Part shown: positions 1-7,593 of the stretch, piece after piece | How positions within the stretch are numbered: position 1 is the first letter of the stretch | Layout of the letters: the number at the start of each line of letters is the position of its first letter | NCBI GenBank assembly: GCA_012959595.1 | Contig: DUCW01000067.1 | Coordinates: 1 to 26,315, forward strand | Length of the DNA stretch: 26,315 bases | Origin: Gemmatimonadota bacterium | GTDB lineage: Bacteria; Gemmatimonadota; Gemmatimonadetes; Longimicrobiales; Gaopeijiaceae | Direction of reading: 5' to 3' | Position numbers and translations under genes: made by a program | The notes under the pieces: model-generated | The model's database searches: none | What the model saw: the letters and a program-made list of their open reading frames with translations, nothing else | Told to the model about the DNA's origin: nothing

Positions 1-2
1 GG

Positions 3-449
3 ATGCCAGCGATTACACCTGTTCGGATAGGGATAGGAGCTACACAAGTTGGCTTTGAGGAGATCGGACAAGCTTTGACGACAGAAACGGGAGAATTGAC
101 TGTTGATGTGGAAGTTCCTGGATGGGCTGATCCTTCATTTGCACATGTTTTTATAGTTTTTGACTTTTATTTTGCACCCATAGCTTTATCGAGTGAATTC
201 TTTGTCCTTGGACCAGATGGAAATGTGTCACGAGAAGGTAGAATTATGAATGATGTGCCGGAGTGTGAAGTGCCTGCACTTTTGACAGATGACGGAATTT
301 TATATGCCTTAACCGGTAATTTGGCAGAATTCGGTGTAGGTGATCGAGTGATTGTAGAAGGTAGCATCTCCAGTTCATCCTTGTGTGCAAGAGATGCGGG
401 TATACAAGTGACACAAATAGAGGCGGGAGAGGTAGCATCTCCCGAATAA
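3..449 (+). CDS. Partial protein, C-terminal OB-fold-like (DUF5818-like) domain
   Basis: The reading frame is open from the window edge, so the first ATG may be internal and the true start lies upstream; no signal peptide is visible in the 148 residues seen. The C-terminal third (about residues 84-138) has the pattern C-x-x-P-A-L-x-x-D-D-G-x-x-Y-A-L-x-G-x-L-x-x-F-x-x-G-D-R-V-x-V-x-G, with a second Cys near residue 128. This resembles small OB-fold-like domains (DUF5818-like) found in secreted bacterial proteins, where the two cysteines may form a disulfide. The preceding part is beta-rich and not recognised. A strong terminator begins 15 bases after the TAA stop. Function unknown; the family assignment is by pattern recall only. 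Confidence 0.6.
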   Translation: MPAITPVRIGIGATQVGFEEIGQALTTETGELTVDVEVPGWADPSFAHVFIVFDFYFAPIALSSEFFVLGPDGNVSREGRIMNDVPECEVPALLTDDGILYALTGNLAEFGVGDRVIVEGSISSSSLCARDAGIQVTQIEAGEVASPE

Positions 450-464
450 GAATATTATAGGTGT

Positions 465-508
465 AAAAAAAGGGATGTTCACCCAGTTAAGCGAACATCC
501 CTTTTTTT
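465..508. terminator. Bidirectional rho-independent terminator
   Basis: A perfect 9-bp stem GGGATGTTC (472-480) / GAACATCCC (493-501) encloses a 12-base loop. It is flanked by seven A on the left and seven T on the right, so it reads as an intrinsic terminator on both strands. It sits between two convergent genes and serves both. Confidence 0.9.
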
Positions 509-535
509 CTTTAGAAGGAGTTGATCTTTATTTAA

Positions 536-1372
536 TCAACCACCTTTCTTCTTTCGAAGGGGGTTTTTCCCTTTTCGAGTTGTAAGATCAATTTCTAATT
601 CTTCACCGTTAACGATCATGCTAGCTGTAGAATCTCCATCAAAGGTGATGGTCATTTCCACCGATTTCTCTCTGTCACCCTTCTTGCCGTTAATTACTGT
701 TGCTTGCATAGACCGCGTGATCGTACCTGAGATTGGGTAGCGAGGAGTAGTTCCGCGGACAGGCATGACCACATTCGTTTTCGTAAATGAACCAGTCATA
801 TCATATTCTCTGACCATGCCGTTCTTAAGGTGTTTACTTCTACTTACCTCAACGTTGCCACTGCCGTTAATAGTTCTATGAGTATTTTCTCCAGCTAAGC
901 CAGTGATAGTCATGTCTCTCTCACGGTTGACCAATGCGCTCCATCTTTCTCTGGAGACATCTCCACTGATATCTGTAACAGCGTGCACCCGTGCCGTGGT
1001 CAATTTGTCGTAGTCCGTTTGACTATTACCTGCTTCATTAAAAAAGCTAACTTCTCTTGTACAAGACCATCCTATTTTGTGGTGGCCTGGTTTACATGGA
1101 TGGAATTTTTTGGAGGGTTTCTTATCGTTTACTGAAGTTGCAGCCTCGAAACCCAGGCCGATACTGAAATCGAACTCAGAACCCCACGCATCGATATCCT
1201 CTAGTACTGCATCAGCTGCAACTAAAGCCATATCCATTACAAACTCGTTGCTATCCAAGGGTTTTTCCCTCTGATAGGCATCTGGCCCCATGCTGTCTTC
1301 ACAGGCACTCAGGGCGAGCAAGCTTATGATAGCGGTTAGTATGGTACTGTTTCCAATTTGATGTAATTTCAT
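536..1372 (-). CDS. Uncharacterised lipoprotein
   Basis: 278 residues with a lipoprotein signal: hydrophobic stretch to residue 23, then lipobox L21-S22-A23-C24, followed by E-D. The start is supported by GAGGTG about 4 bases upstream of the ATG. The mature protein is polar and rich in Thr, Arg and Lys, with a Cys pair in the middle (near 'HPCKPGHHKIGWSC'). The C-terminal half contains a beta-rich stretch with 'YPISGTITRSMQATV' and a 'MTITFDGDSTASMIVNGEE' run. I recall similar SGTI-R/T and F-x-G-x-x-x-V-x-I-N-G-E patterns from predicted lipoproteins of Gemmatimonadota, but there is no known function. It ends in Lys/Arg-rich residues. It stands alone, with the terminator at 465-508 downstream and 121 bases to the next gene upstream. 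Confidence 0.75.
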   Translation of the reverse strand: MKLHQIGNSTILTAIISLLALSACEDSMGPDAYQREKPLDSNEFVMDMALVAADAVLEDIDAWGSEFDFSIGLGFEAATSVNDKKPSKKFHPCKPGHHKIGWSCTREVSFFNEAGNSQTDYDKLTTARVHAVTDISGDVSRERWSALVNRERDMTITGLAGENTHRTINGSGNVEVSRSKHLKNGMVREYDMTGSFTKTNVVMPVRGTTPRYPISGTITRSMQATVINGKKGDREKSVEMTITFDGDSTASMIVNGEELEIDLTTRKGKNPLRKKKGG

Positions 1373-1429
1373 GCTACACCTCGACCCTAGTATTCTTTCG
1401 ACAATAAAGAAGTTTACAACGTACGGGTA

Positions 1430-1447
1430 CTAGGACGCTAGTCCTAG
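1430..1447. repeat. Short perfect inverted repeat (hairpin)
   Basis: CTAGGAC (1430-1436) and GTCCTAG (1441-1447) form a perfect 7-bp inverted repeat around GCTA. It lies about 46 bases beyond the cytochrome c stop codon and upstream of the lipoprotein gene on the same strand. There is no T-run after it on the minus strand, so it is not a typical intrinsic terminator. It could be a transcript-end stabiliser or an operator. Confidence 0.45.
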
Positions 1448-1493
1448 GTAATTTGTTAGATTAGCTGTCACGGAACGCAGGTCAGGGCTCCCA

Positions 1494-2147
1494 CTAGCGT
1501 ATCTGGGGACCACCTGTTCGGTTATCCATTACAAATCGGTCTCTCGCGGGCATCACAACTTTTGGTAGGCTTTCTCTGTCCATCACCGCATCTGCATCAA
1601 CAATATCATTCATGTACAAGATATATGCAGAGGCGGCATAGACTTCATCTGCTGACAATGACCCTGGTGCATTCATGGGCATTGAACGGATGATATAGTC
1701 GAAAAGAGTTGTGGCGTAAGGCCAATAATTTCCTACGGTGCGGCGGTATTGACCTCTGACTTGTCCAAAGGGGAATCCCTCGCGCGGTTCACGCCCTACG
1801 AGTTGGTCTCCTAGTGGAGTGCCTCCACCGTCTGGTCCGTGGCAGACTGCACACTTGAGGTCAAAAACCTCCTTTCCTTCAGTTACCGATCCACTTCCAA
1901 CGGGAGCTCCAGATCCACTAGGATCCATATCTAGATTCCAAGCGGCGATGTCAGAAGCACTGGCTGTGGTACCCAGGTTGAAGCTACTGCCGGCCTGAGT
2001 TTGCGATTGATTCTCGGTCGATCCAGCATTTTCGTTTACACAGCCAGCACTGCCGAGTAGTAGAGACATCATTAAGATTGTCGGAATGTCATAATTAAGA
2101 ACCTTCTGGTTCCGAGCGGTCCTGTTCTTGAGAGAATTTATGGTCAC
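1494..2147 (-). CDS. Monohaem cytochrome c lipoprotein, electron acceptor of the adjacent dehydrogenase
   Basis: I place the start at GTG 2147, giving 217 residues: its GTG overlaps the TGA of the upstream gene (GTGA), and AAGGAG lies 7 bases before it. A longer frame to 2198 would have no such signal. The N-terminus is a hydrophobic segment ending S-A-G-C (Cys about residue 36), consistent with lipid anchoring although the lipobox is not perfect. After a low-complexity Gly/Ser linker comes one class I cytochrome c domain: haem motif C-A-V-C-H at about residues 99-103, then G-P-D-G-G-G. A distal Met ligand candidate lies in 'RSMPMNAPG', followed by a C-terminal helix of the D-E-V-Y-A-A-x-A-Y-I-L type. 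The pairing with a SoxC-like gene suggests a SorB/SoxD-like role taking electrons from the molybdenum site. True SoxD has two haems; this has one. Confidence 0.85.
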   Translation of the reverse strand: MTINSLKNRTARNQKVLNYDIPTILMMSLLLGSAGCVNENAGSTENQSQTQAGSSFNLGTTASASDIAAWNLDMDPSGSGAPVGSGSVTEGKEVFDLKCAVCHGPDGGGTPLGDQLVGREPREGFPFGQVRGQYRRTVGNYWPYATTLFDYIIRSMPMNAPGSLSADEVYAASAYILYMNDIVDADAVMDRESLPKVVMPARDRFVMDNRTGGPQIR

Positions 2148-3403
2148 GAGATGTCTCCTTGAGCAAAGTAAACTCTTCCGTTTTCCTCTACTTTCCAAGG
2201 TCTGATACTGTTGTAATGGTAGGAAGTGCCTTCTCCTCTGGCTTCCATCAATGTACTTAGTGCCGGCTGTACATAACCTGTTTCATCGGTCGCTCTACTC
2301 ATCAGGATTGTCTCTTGTCCATCCCAATTCCATGGGTGTGTGAATCGCGTATGACATTTAGATAGTACGGGGCCGTGAAGTTTAGATTCCAACCAAGTGT
2401 CCCCCCCATCTGTGCTGATGTCAACCTTGGTTATGCGTCCTCGGCCACTCCATGCTAATCCCTGGATTTCCCACCATCCAGGTTCGGTTAATGTGTAGGG
2501 GTAGGCCGGGAAGGTGATAGCTGATTTGGCATCAATAGTAAAACTGAACTGTCTGGCAGTACCGTCTTTTAGTGGATCAGTGTATTTGGAAGTTTCATCT
2601 CTAGTCATAGTGGGTCGATCTTTGACTTCGATTCGACGAATCCACTTGACTGAAGCGTTTCCTTCCCAGCCTGGCAGGAGGAGTCTAGCTGGATATCCCT
2701 GTTCGGGCCTAATGGCTTCTCCATTCTGGCCGTAACCGATCATGGCATCGTCCCAAGCCTTTTCTATGGGTACGCTTCTGGCCATCAGTGCCGCGTCTCC
2801 CCCCTCAGCTAATAACCAGCTCGCACCTTCCTGTACACCCACTTCCTGAAGGAGTGTGGCCAAAGGAACTCCAGTCCATTCACTCGTGCTTGTCAAACCA
2901 TCCATCTGCTGCGGGTCGACTTCTCGGGATGCTTCTTTATTATATGCAGACCCACCATTGCCAGAGCATTCTACGAAGTATAAACGTGATACAGAAGGGA
3001 AGCGTTTCAGGTCATTTAGGGTGAATTTCATGGGTCGGTCAACCATCCCATGAATCAACAACTCGTATTGTTCAGGGGCGATTGCGGGTATACCCGCATG
3101 GTGCCGTTCGAAGTGAAGATCAGCTGGAGTTATAATGCCGTTTAGACGGTGCAGTGGTGTCCTGGAAGAGCTCGAGTGTGATACGTTGGGGTTTCTCACA
3201 AGTCGCCGAGGTTGCTCCTCGGGAGCTCTTTGACCCACTTCACTGGTTAGTCTCCCTAAGACTTTTGTGGGGTCTTGAAATTCGACTTCGTTTTCGCTGC
3301 TTTCATCCACGAAGGAGATGGCGTCAGCACGTGTTTTGAGTAGTCCTCCGGCGATTATTCCGCCGGATGTTCCCAGCATAGCTCTTCTGGTGAGTTTTCC
3401 CAT
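2144..3403 (-). CDS. SoxC-like sulfite/sulfane dehydrogenase, molybdopterin subunit
   Basis: 419 residues of the sulfite oxidase superfamily. A Tat signal begins at T-R-R-A-M-L-G (twin Arg at 6-7), followed by a Gly/Ala-rich hydrophobic stretch ending near ADA (about 28). The oxidoreductase molybdopterin domain covers about 90-285: 'TPADLHFERHHAGIP' is the SoxC-type entry, and the molybdenum-ligating Cys is C146 in 'FVECSGNGG'. The C-terminal Mo-co dimerisation domain (about 300-400) has 'KVDISTDGGDTW' and 'FTHPWNWDG'. Related enzymes oxidise sulfite, or sulfane sulfur on SoxY, in the periplasm and pass electrons to a cytochrome c, which is encoded next. No soxXAYZB genes are visible in this window, so a stand-alone sulfite dehydrogenase is at least as likely. 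GGAGAG lies 7 bases before the ATG. Confidence 0.88.
   Translation of the reverse strand: MGKLTRRAMLGTSGGIIAGGLLKTRADAISFVDESSENEVEFQDPTKVLGRLTSEVGQRAPEEQPRRLVRNPNVSHSSSSRTPLHRLNGIITPADLHFERHHAGIPAIAPEQYELLIHGMVDRPMKFTLNDLKRFPSVSRLYFVECSGNGGSAYNKEASREVDPQQMDGLTSTSEWTGVPLATLLQEVGVQEGASWLLAEGGDAALMARSVPIEKAWDDAMIGYGQNGEAIRPEQGYPARLLLPGWEGNASVKWIRRIEVKDRPTMTRDETSKYTDPLKDGTARQFSFTIDAKSAITFPAYPYTLTEPGWWEIQGLAWSGRGRITKVDISTDGGDTWLESKLHGPVLSKCHTRFTHPWNWDGQETILMSRATDETGYVQPALSTLMEARGEGTSYHYNSIRPWKVEENGRVYFAQGDIS
2155..2160 (-). promoter_or_regulatory. Ribosome binding site deciding the cytochrome c start
   Basis: AAGGAG on the minus strand lies inside the end of the dehydrogenase gene, 7 bases before the GTG at 2147. 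It supports translational coupling and the short N-terminus. Confidence 0.7.
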
Positions 3404-3578
3404 AGTGATTCTCTCCGGTAGTTCACTAACAACCTAGAATCTAGTTTCCCGCAATTTCCACCCAAAGGGGGTGTTCCCGCAAGGTCTAAGCTCCACTGGA
3501 AATCTCTGTGGAGTGTCCTTCAGTGTCTTGATTATTGGTCCTCAGGTTAGTTTTTGTGAGGCAACAAAGAGTAGCCTG

Positions 3579-4670
3579 TCAGTTTGAAGACCCGTCGATC
3601 AAATCTAAAAGAATTCTTCCCACTTCATCATTCCTGTGGATGCCACTCAATTTCTCTGCTCCAGGCCCAATGGCGAAGAGGGGGACTAGAGCTGCTGTAT
3701 GACTCGTGGTGGCGTATTCTAAAATTAGATTTCTTTCTTCATCACCTCTTAGAGTTATTCCTCCGGTTTCATGGTCTGAAGTAACCACGACCAGAGTTTC
3801 GGGATGCTGTTGGTGAAAAGAGAGCCCGACAGCCACAGCTTCGTCGAATTCTAGCATCTCAGCGGTCAACACCTCACGGTCGAGGTTTCGGTGAGCGTAC
3901 GTATCAGACCCTTCATTCTCTACGAGAAGAAAAAAACCTTTCGGATAACGCTGAAGAATATCAATCCCAGCCTTTGTCATTTCAACCAGATTTGGTGACC
4001 GTCCTCGGATAGCCATGGCCATTTCTCCAGGAGAGAACAGCCCCAAGATGTTACTAGTAGTCGAGTCTTGGGAATGAAGTTTAAGGCCTGTTAGAGTTTC
4101 TACATAGTTGTAACGATCTCGGATGATAGATTCCAGGCCCAGTGAATCTTGTGCTTCTATTATCTGGATCATTCTTGATCCACCGCCTAATAGGACATGA
4201 ACGGGCAAGTTGATCATTTGCTTGAAAATTTCTAGTCTCTGTGTTCTGCTAGGGACATGTGTAGCAAATGAGGCTGGTGTTGCGTCTGTAATGGTTGTGG
4301 TAGTGATAAGCCCCGTTCCCCAACCTTGTCGGTGAGCTACCTCTAGAACCGATTCTCGTGGAAGGCTATCTGGACCAACCCCAATCGCTCCCATCACGCT
4401 ACGGACCCCTGTAGCTAATGCGGTTGCTGTAGGGGCGCTGCCGCTGACTTCGTGATTTGAACCCCGAGTATCCACCAAGCCAGTAACGGTCATTTGACGA
4501 ACTGCCAAGTTCTCATTGGCAAAATGGGCTAAGGTCCATTGTGCTAGGCCAGCTCCGTCAGCAATAAATATGATGACATTAGCTGGTTCATCAGTCCCGT
4601 TTTCTTGGGAACAGGCCGACAACATCAGCACCGTTGGAAGTAAGTATAATAAAGTTCGGAGGTGGTTCAT
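3579..4670 (-). CDS. Alkaline phosphatase (PhoA family) lipoprotein
   Basis: 363 residues, shorter than the roughly 450 of E. coli PhoA. Lipobox L17-S18-A19-C20 anchors it to a membrane. Residues matching the two-zinc/one-magnesium phosphomonoesterase site can be read: D38 in 'FIADGAG', nucleophile S78 in 'SGSAPTATALATG', D129 and T131 in 'ITDATPA', R142, E251, D256 and H260 ('VENEGSDTYAH'), D299-H300 in 'TSDHETGG', and H324 in 'TTSHT'. The position before the nucleophile, Asp in the usual D-S-A motif, is Gly77 here. It would release phosphate from organic monoesters outside the cytoplasm. It is divergent from the next gene, 120 bases from that gene's chosen start; no strong ribosome binding site precedes the ATG. 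No Pho box was identified. Confidence 0.9.
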   Translation of the reverse strand: MNHLRTLLYLLPTVLMLSACSQENGTDEPANVIIFIADGAGLAQWTLAHFANENLAVRQMTVTGLVDTRGSNHEVSGSAPTATALATGVRSVMGAIGVGPDSLPRESVLEVAHRQGWGTGLITTTTITDATPASFATHVPSRTQRLEIFKQMINLPVHVLLGGGSRMIQIIEAQDSLGLESIIRDRYNYVETLTGLKLHSQDSTTSNILGLFSPGEMAMAIRGRSPNLVEMTKAGIDILQRYPKGFFLLVENEGSDTYAHRNLDREVLTAEMLEFDEAVAVGLSFHQQHPETLVVVTSDHETGGITLRGDEERNLILEYATTSHTAALVPLFAIGPGAEKLSGIHRNDEVGRILLDLIDGSSN

Positions 4671-4779
4671 CTATATGGGTCGCCCTAGGGTCTCTCTTGT
4701 TAAACAGTATTGATAGGACTAAAGATACATCTAATGGTGAATAAATCTAAATTTTGTATTAATAGTGTCAATTTCTTCT

Positions 4780-4784
4780 GGGAG
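4780..4784 (+). promoter_or_regulatory. Ribosome binding site supporting a GTG start at 4791
   Basis: GGGAG lies 6 bases before GTG 4791. Earlier in-frame starts (TTG 4710, ATG 4734) lack such a signal and would add a polar N-terminal extension in front of the signal peptide. Confidence 0.5.
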
Positions 4785-4790
4785 TGGCCA

Positions 4791-5885
4791 GTGAGTTTCA
4801 AATTTCGGTTTTGGGTATGCATCTCTATGTTATTGTCCAGTTTCCCTGGGTGTTCTCAGGATGATTCTAGAGGCCTTGTTCCCGATTCCCTTCGGGTGCG
4901 CATTACTTCTGAAAAACAGGACAGTCAGACTCAGGTGCTTCTACAGGCTGTAAGCGTTGTTGATGAAGACACAGTCTGGGTTAGTGGGCACGAAGGAACC
5001 TACATGCTGACCGTTGATGGTGGATTGAATTGGATAGCTCGCACCTTAACCGGAGGAGAGACGCTAGAGTTTCGAGATGTCGAAGCGTTTAATGCACGAA
5101 CAGCCTATCTCTTAAGTTCAGGGGTTGGGGATTTGTCCAAGATCTATAGGACTGATGATGGTGGAAGCTCATGGAGGCTTCAATTTAATATGGACTATCC
5201 CGGAGGTTTTTTGGACTGCATGGCATTTTGGGATGAAAATGTAGGGATTGCTTACGGAGATGCTGTTGAGGAGGAGCTTTTCATACTAAGGACTGAAGAC
5301 GGCGGTGAATCATGGACTCGTATAGGCACTTCTTCTCTACCCAAAGCCCAGGTTGGAGAAGGTGGTTTTGCGGCTAGTGGAACTTGTGCGGCCACTGAAG
5401 GTCATTCTAGGGGTTGGGTGGCTACAGGGAATGGTGAAGATGCTAGGGTTTTATATACCGAGGATCGAGGACAGACCTGGCAAGCTACAGTAACCCCAGT
5501 TGTTGGAGGACCTTCGGCTGGGTTGACAACAATTGCTGTGTTGAACGACGGAGAGATGCTCGCCATGGGTGGGCTCATTGGCAATGATACGTTACGGACA
5601 GATAACGTGGCCCGGTCCTTGGATTACGGGAAAACATGGGATCTGGCAGGAATGCCTGAGATACTAGGTCCGATCTATGGTTCTTCCAAGGTTCCTGGTA
5701 TGTCGATGCAGACCGTTTTCGCGGTTGGACCAGATGGTGGCGACGTGTCACTTGATGGAGGTAACAGCTGGATCCCAGTTACCAGAGAGACTTATTGGGC
5801 TGTTGGTTTTGCTTCGCCCCAAGCCGGATGGTTAGTTGGACCGGAAGGACGTATAACTAGATTCTCATTGAGAGATGATCGGTGA
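4791..5885 (+). CDS. YCF48/BNR-type beta-propeller lipoprotein
   Basis: 364 residues from GTG 4791; TTG 4710 or ATG 4734 would give longer forms. The N-terminus is a short hydrophobic signal ending F-P-G-C-S, a plausible but non-canonical lipobox. The body carries about six S/T-x-D-x-G-x-x-W turns ('TVDGGLNW', 'TDDGGSSW', 'TEDGGESW', 'TEDRGQTW', 'SLDYGKTW', 'SLDGGNSW'), the hallmark of YCF48/HCF136 and sialidase-like propellers. A closing W-L-V-G-P-E-G-R-I blade strand lies at the end. HCF136/YCF48 proteins assist photosystem II assembly in phototrophs, but the many bacterial homologues outside phototrophs have no established role; assembly or protein-interaction duties are inference. msrP begins 87 bases downstream. 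Confidence 0.8.
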   Translation: MSFKFRFWVCISMLLSSFPGCSQDDSRGLVPDSLRVRITSEKQDSQTQVLLQAVSVVDEDTVWVSGHEGTYMLTVDGGLNWIARTLTGGETLEFRDVEAFNARTAYLLSSGVGDLSKIYRTDDGGSSWRLQFNMDYPGGFLDCMAFWDENVGIAYGDAVEEELFILRTEDGGESWTRIGTSSLPKAQVGEGGFAASGTCAATEGHSRGWVATGNGEDARVLYTEDRGQTWQATVTPVVGGPSAGLTTIAVLNDGEMLAMGGLIGNDTLRTDNVARSLDYGKTWDLAGMPEILGPIYGSSKVPGMSMQTVFAVGPDGGDVSLDGGNSWIPVTRETYWAVGFASPQAGWLVGPEGRITRFSLRDDR

Positions 5886-5972
5886 TGTAGTTGCTGTAAT
5901 CTCAGCAGTGAAATTCACAGACATAAGGGTTATCTTGTTACTGGTTGGGTCAAATACTTTCTGGAGGCTAAA

Positions 5973-6926
5973 ATGCTGATCGGTAAGTCCAAAAAGATTC
6001 CGTCGTCTGAGATGACCCCTGAAAATGTGTACATTAATCGTCGTGAATTCATTGGCAAGAGTGCAGCTATTGGAGCAAGCACTTCTTTGGGATGGAGGAG
6101 TTCCGATTTTGGGGGTTTGAGAGAACGTAGATTTCTTCAGAAGGACTGGAGCAAGGTGCGTTCTGAACTCGATGAGGAACTGACTCCGTTTGGTGATGTC
6201 ACTTCATATAATAATTTTTATGAATTTGGAACAGGAAAGTCTGATCCCGCCAGGAACTCTCATAGTTTAAAGCCTAGACCTTGGACTATTGAAGTAGGTG
6301 GTCTCTGTGACAACCCAGGCACCTATGACTTGGCAGATTTCATTAAACCTGGGAAGATAGAAGATAGGGTTTACCGAATGCGGTGTGTTGAGGCCTGGTC
6401 AATGGTGATTCCCTGGCAAGGGTTTTCCTTGAAGAATGTAATCGATAGAGCTAAACCTTCTGGAAGTGCGCGTTTTGTGGAGTTCCAGACTCTCAATGAT
6501 GTTGAGCAAATGCCTGGCCAAAGGTATGGCGTACTGCGGTGGCCTTATATCGAAGGTCTGCGTTTGGACGAAGCTCAACATCCTCTGACTATGCTTGTAA
6601 CGGGGGTATATGGTACGACTCTTCCCAATCAGAATGGTGCTCCAATTAGATTGATAGTGCCCTGGAAATATGGATTCAAGGGAATTAAGTCGATCGTTAG
6701 TATGCGCTTTTTAGAACAGATGCCCACGAATACCTGGAAACGGTCCGCCTCTCAAGAGTATGGGTTCTACGCAAATGTTAATCCCGACGTGCCTCACCCC
6801 CGGTGGAGTCAGGCTCGTGAGAGACGTATAGGGGAATTTCGAAGAAGGCCAACTCTGATGTTCAATGGATACGCTGACGAAGTCGCAAGCCTGTATTCGG
6901 GTATGGATCTTCGAATTCATTACTGA
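5973..6926 (+). CDS. msrP: Protein-methionine-sulfoxide reductase catalytic subunit MsrP
   Basis: 317 residues, close to the family length. The Tat signal has twin arginines R23-R24 in 'NRREFIG' followed by an Ala/Gly/Ser-rich segment. The molybdopterin domain shows 'YNNFYEFG' near residue 80, 'PWTIEVGG', and the molybdenum Cys C138 in 'YRMRCVEAWSMVIPWQG'. 'VYGTTLPNQNGAPIRLIVPWKYGFKGIKSI' and 'PTNTW' are also typical of MsrP (formerly YedY). MsrP reduces oxidised methionines in periplasmic proteins using electrons from the quinone pool via MsrQ, whose gene follows after 4 bases. GGAGG lies 5 bases before the ATG. The fit to the family is very good. Confidence 0.95.
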   Translation: MLIGKSKKIPSSEMTPENVYINRREFIGKSAAIGASTSLGWRSSDFGGLRERRFLQKDWSKVRSELDEELTPFGDVTSYNNFYEFGTGKSDPARNSHSLKPRPWTIEVGGLCDNPGTYDLADFIKPGKIEDRVYRMRCVEAWSMVIPWQGFSLKNVIDRAKPSGSARFVEFQTLNDVEQMPGQRYGVLRWPYIEGLRLDEAQHPLTMLVTGVYGTTLPNQNGAPIRLIVPWKYGFKGIKSIVSMRFLEQMPTNTWKRSASQEYGFYANVNPDVPHPRWSQARERRIGEFRRRPTLMFNGYADEVASLYSGMDLRIHY

Positions 6927-6930
6927 TTAG

Positions 6931-7581
6931 TTGGTGACTGACTCGACTTTTGGATTGCAATCAAAGAAAAGATTGCGTTTGATTTTTCTCAGGTTTTTCA
7001 TCTGGTTTGCAGGAATGACTCCAGCAGTATGGCTAGTGTGGAGATTGCTGACTGACCAGCTAGGTGCAAATCCAATAGAAGAGGTTTTACATCGCTTGGG
7101 TGATGTTTCCCTTGTTTTCTTGTTGGTGACACTGTCGATAACCCCTTTGAGGGGAATAACAGGATGGAATGAGGTGATCAAGATCCGTCGTCCCTTAGGT
7201 TTATTCGGATTTTTCTATCTAACAATGCACTTTTTAACCTACGCCGTGTTGGACCAGACCTTAGATTTTGAGTTTATCATAGAAGATGTGTTGGAGAGGC
7301 CATACATCACTATTGGCTTCACAGCGTGGGTACTCTTGATTCCACTGGCGGTCACCTCCACTAAGGGATGGATTCGTCGGTTGGGTAAGCGTTGGAAGAA
7401 TCTTCACAGACTGGCTTATCTGGCGACGACACTGGGGGTAGCACATTTCTATTGGCAAGTAAAAGCGGATACATATTGGCCTACATTGGCAGCTTTGTTG
7501 ATTGTAGGTTTGATGGTTTATCGCATTCGAGGGAATCGTAGTGGGTCCTGGCCACAGGTTCTTCAATCCAGAAAACATTAG
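6931..7581 (+). CDS. msrQ: Haem-binding membrane subunit MsrQ
   Basis: 216 residues, a six-helix integral membrane protein of the ferric-reductase-like domain family. Diagnostic parts are 'GDVSLVFLLVTLSITPLRG', 'RRPLGLFGFFYLTMHFLTY' with a haem-ligand His, 'RLGKRWKNLHRLAYLA' with another His, and 'GVAHFYWQVKAD'. It passes electrons from quinones to MsrP. The start is TTG 6931 or GTG 6934; neither has a strong ribosome binding site, so translation is probably coupled to msrP, whose TGA ends 4 bases earlier. The next gene follows without a gap. Confidence 0.95.
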   Translation: MVTDSTFGLQSKKRLRLIFLRFFIWFAGMTPAVWLVWRLLTDQLGANPIEEVLHRLGDVSLVFLLVTLSITPLRGITGWNEVIKIRRPLGLFGFFYLTMHFLTYAVLDQTLDFEFIIEDVLERPYITIGFTAWVLLIPLAVTSTKGWIRRLGKRWKNLHRLAYLATTLGVAHFYWQVKADTYWPTLAALLIVGLMVYRIRGNRSGSWPQVLQSRKH

Positions 7582-7593
7582 TTGTTGGCAGAA

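Noticed and set aside
2144..2198. Longer N-terminus of the cytochrome c gene, starting at 2198
   Set aside because: It would overlap the dehydrogenase gene by 55 bases and put a basic stretch before the signal; the GTG at 2147 has a ribosome binding site and a GTGA overlap.
3491..3513. Small inverted repeat CTCCAC/GTGGAG before the dehydrogenase operon
   Set aside because: Only 6 bp with an 11-base loop, no T-run and no sign of a known regulator site; likely chance.
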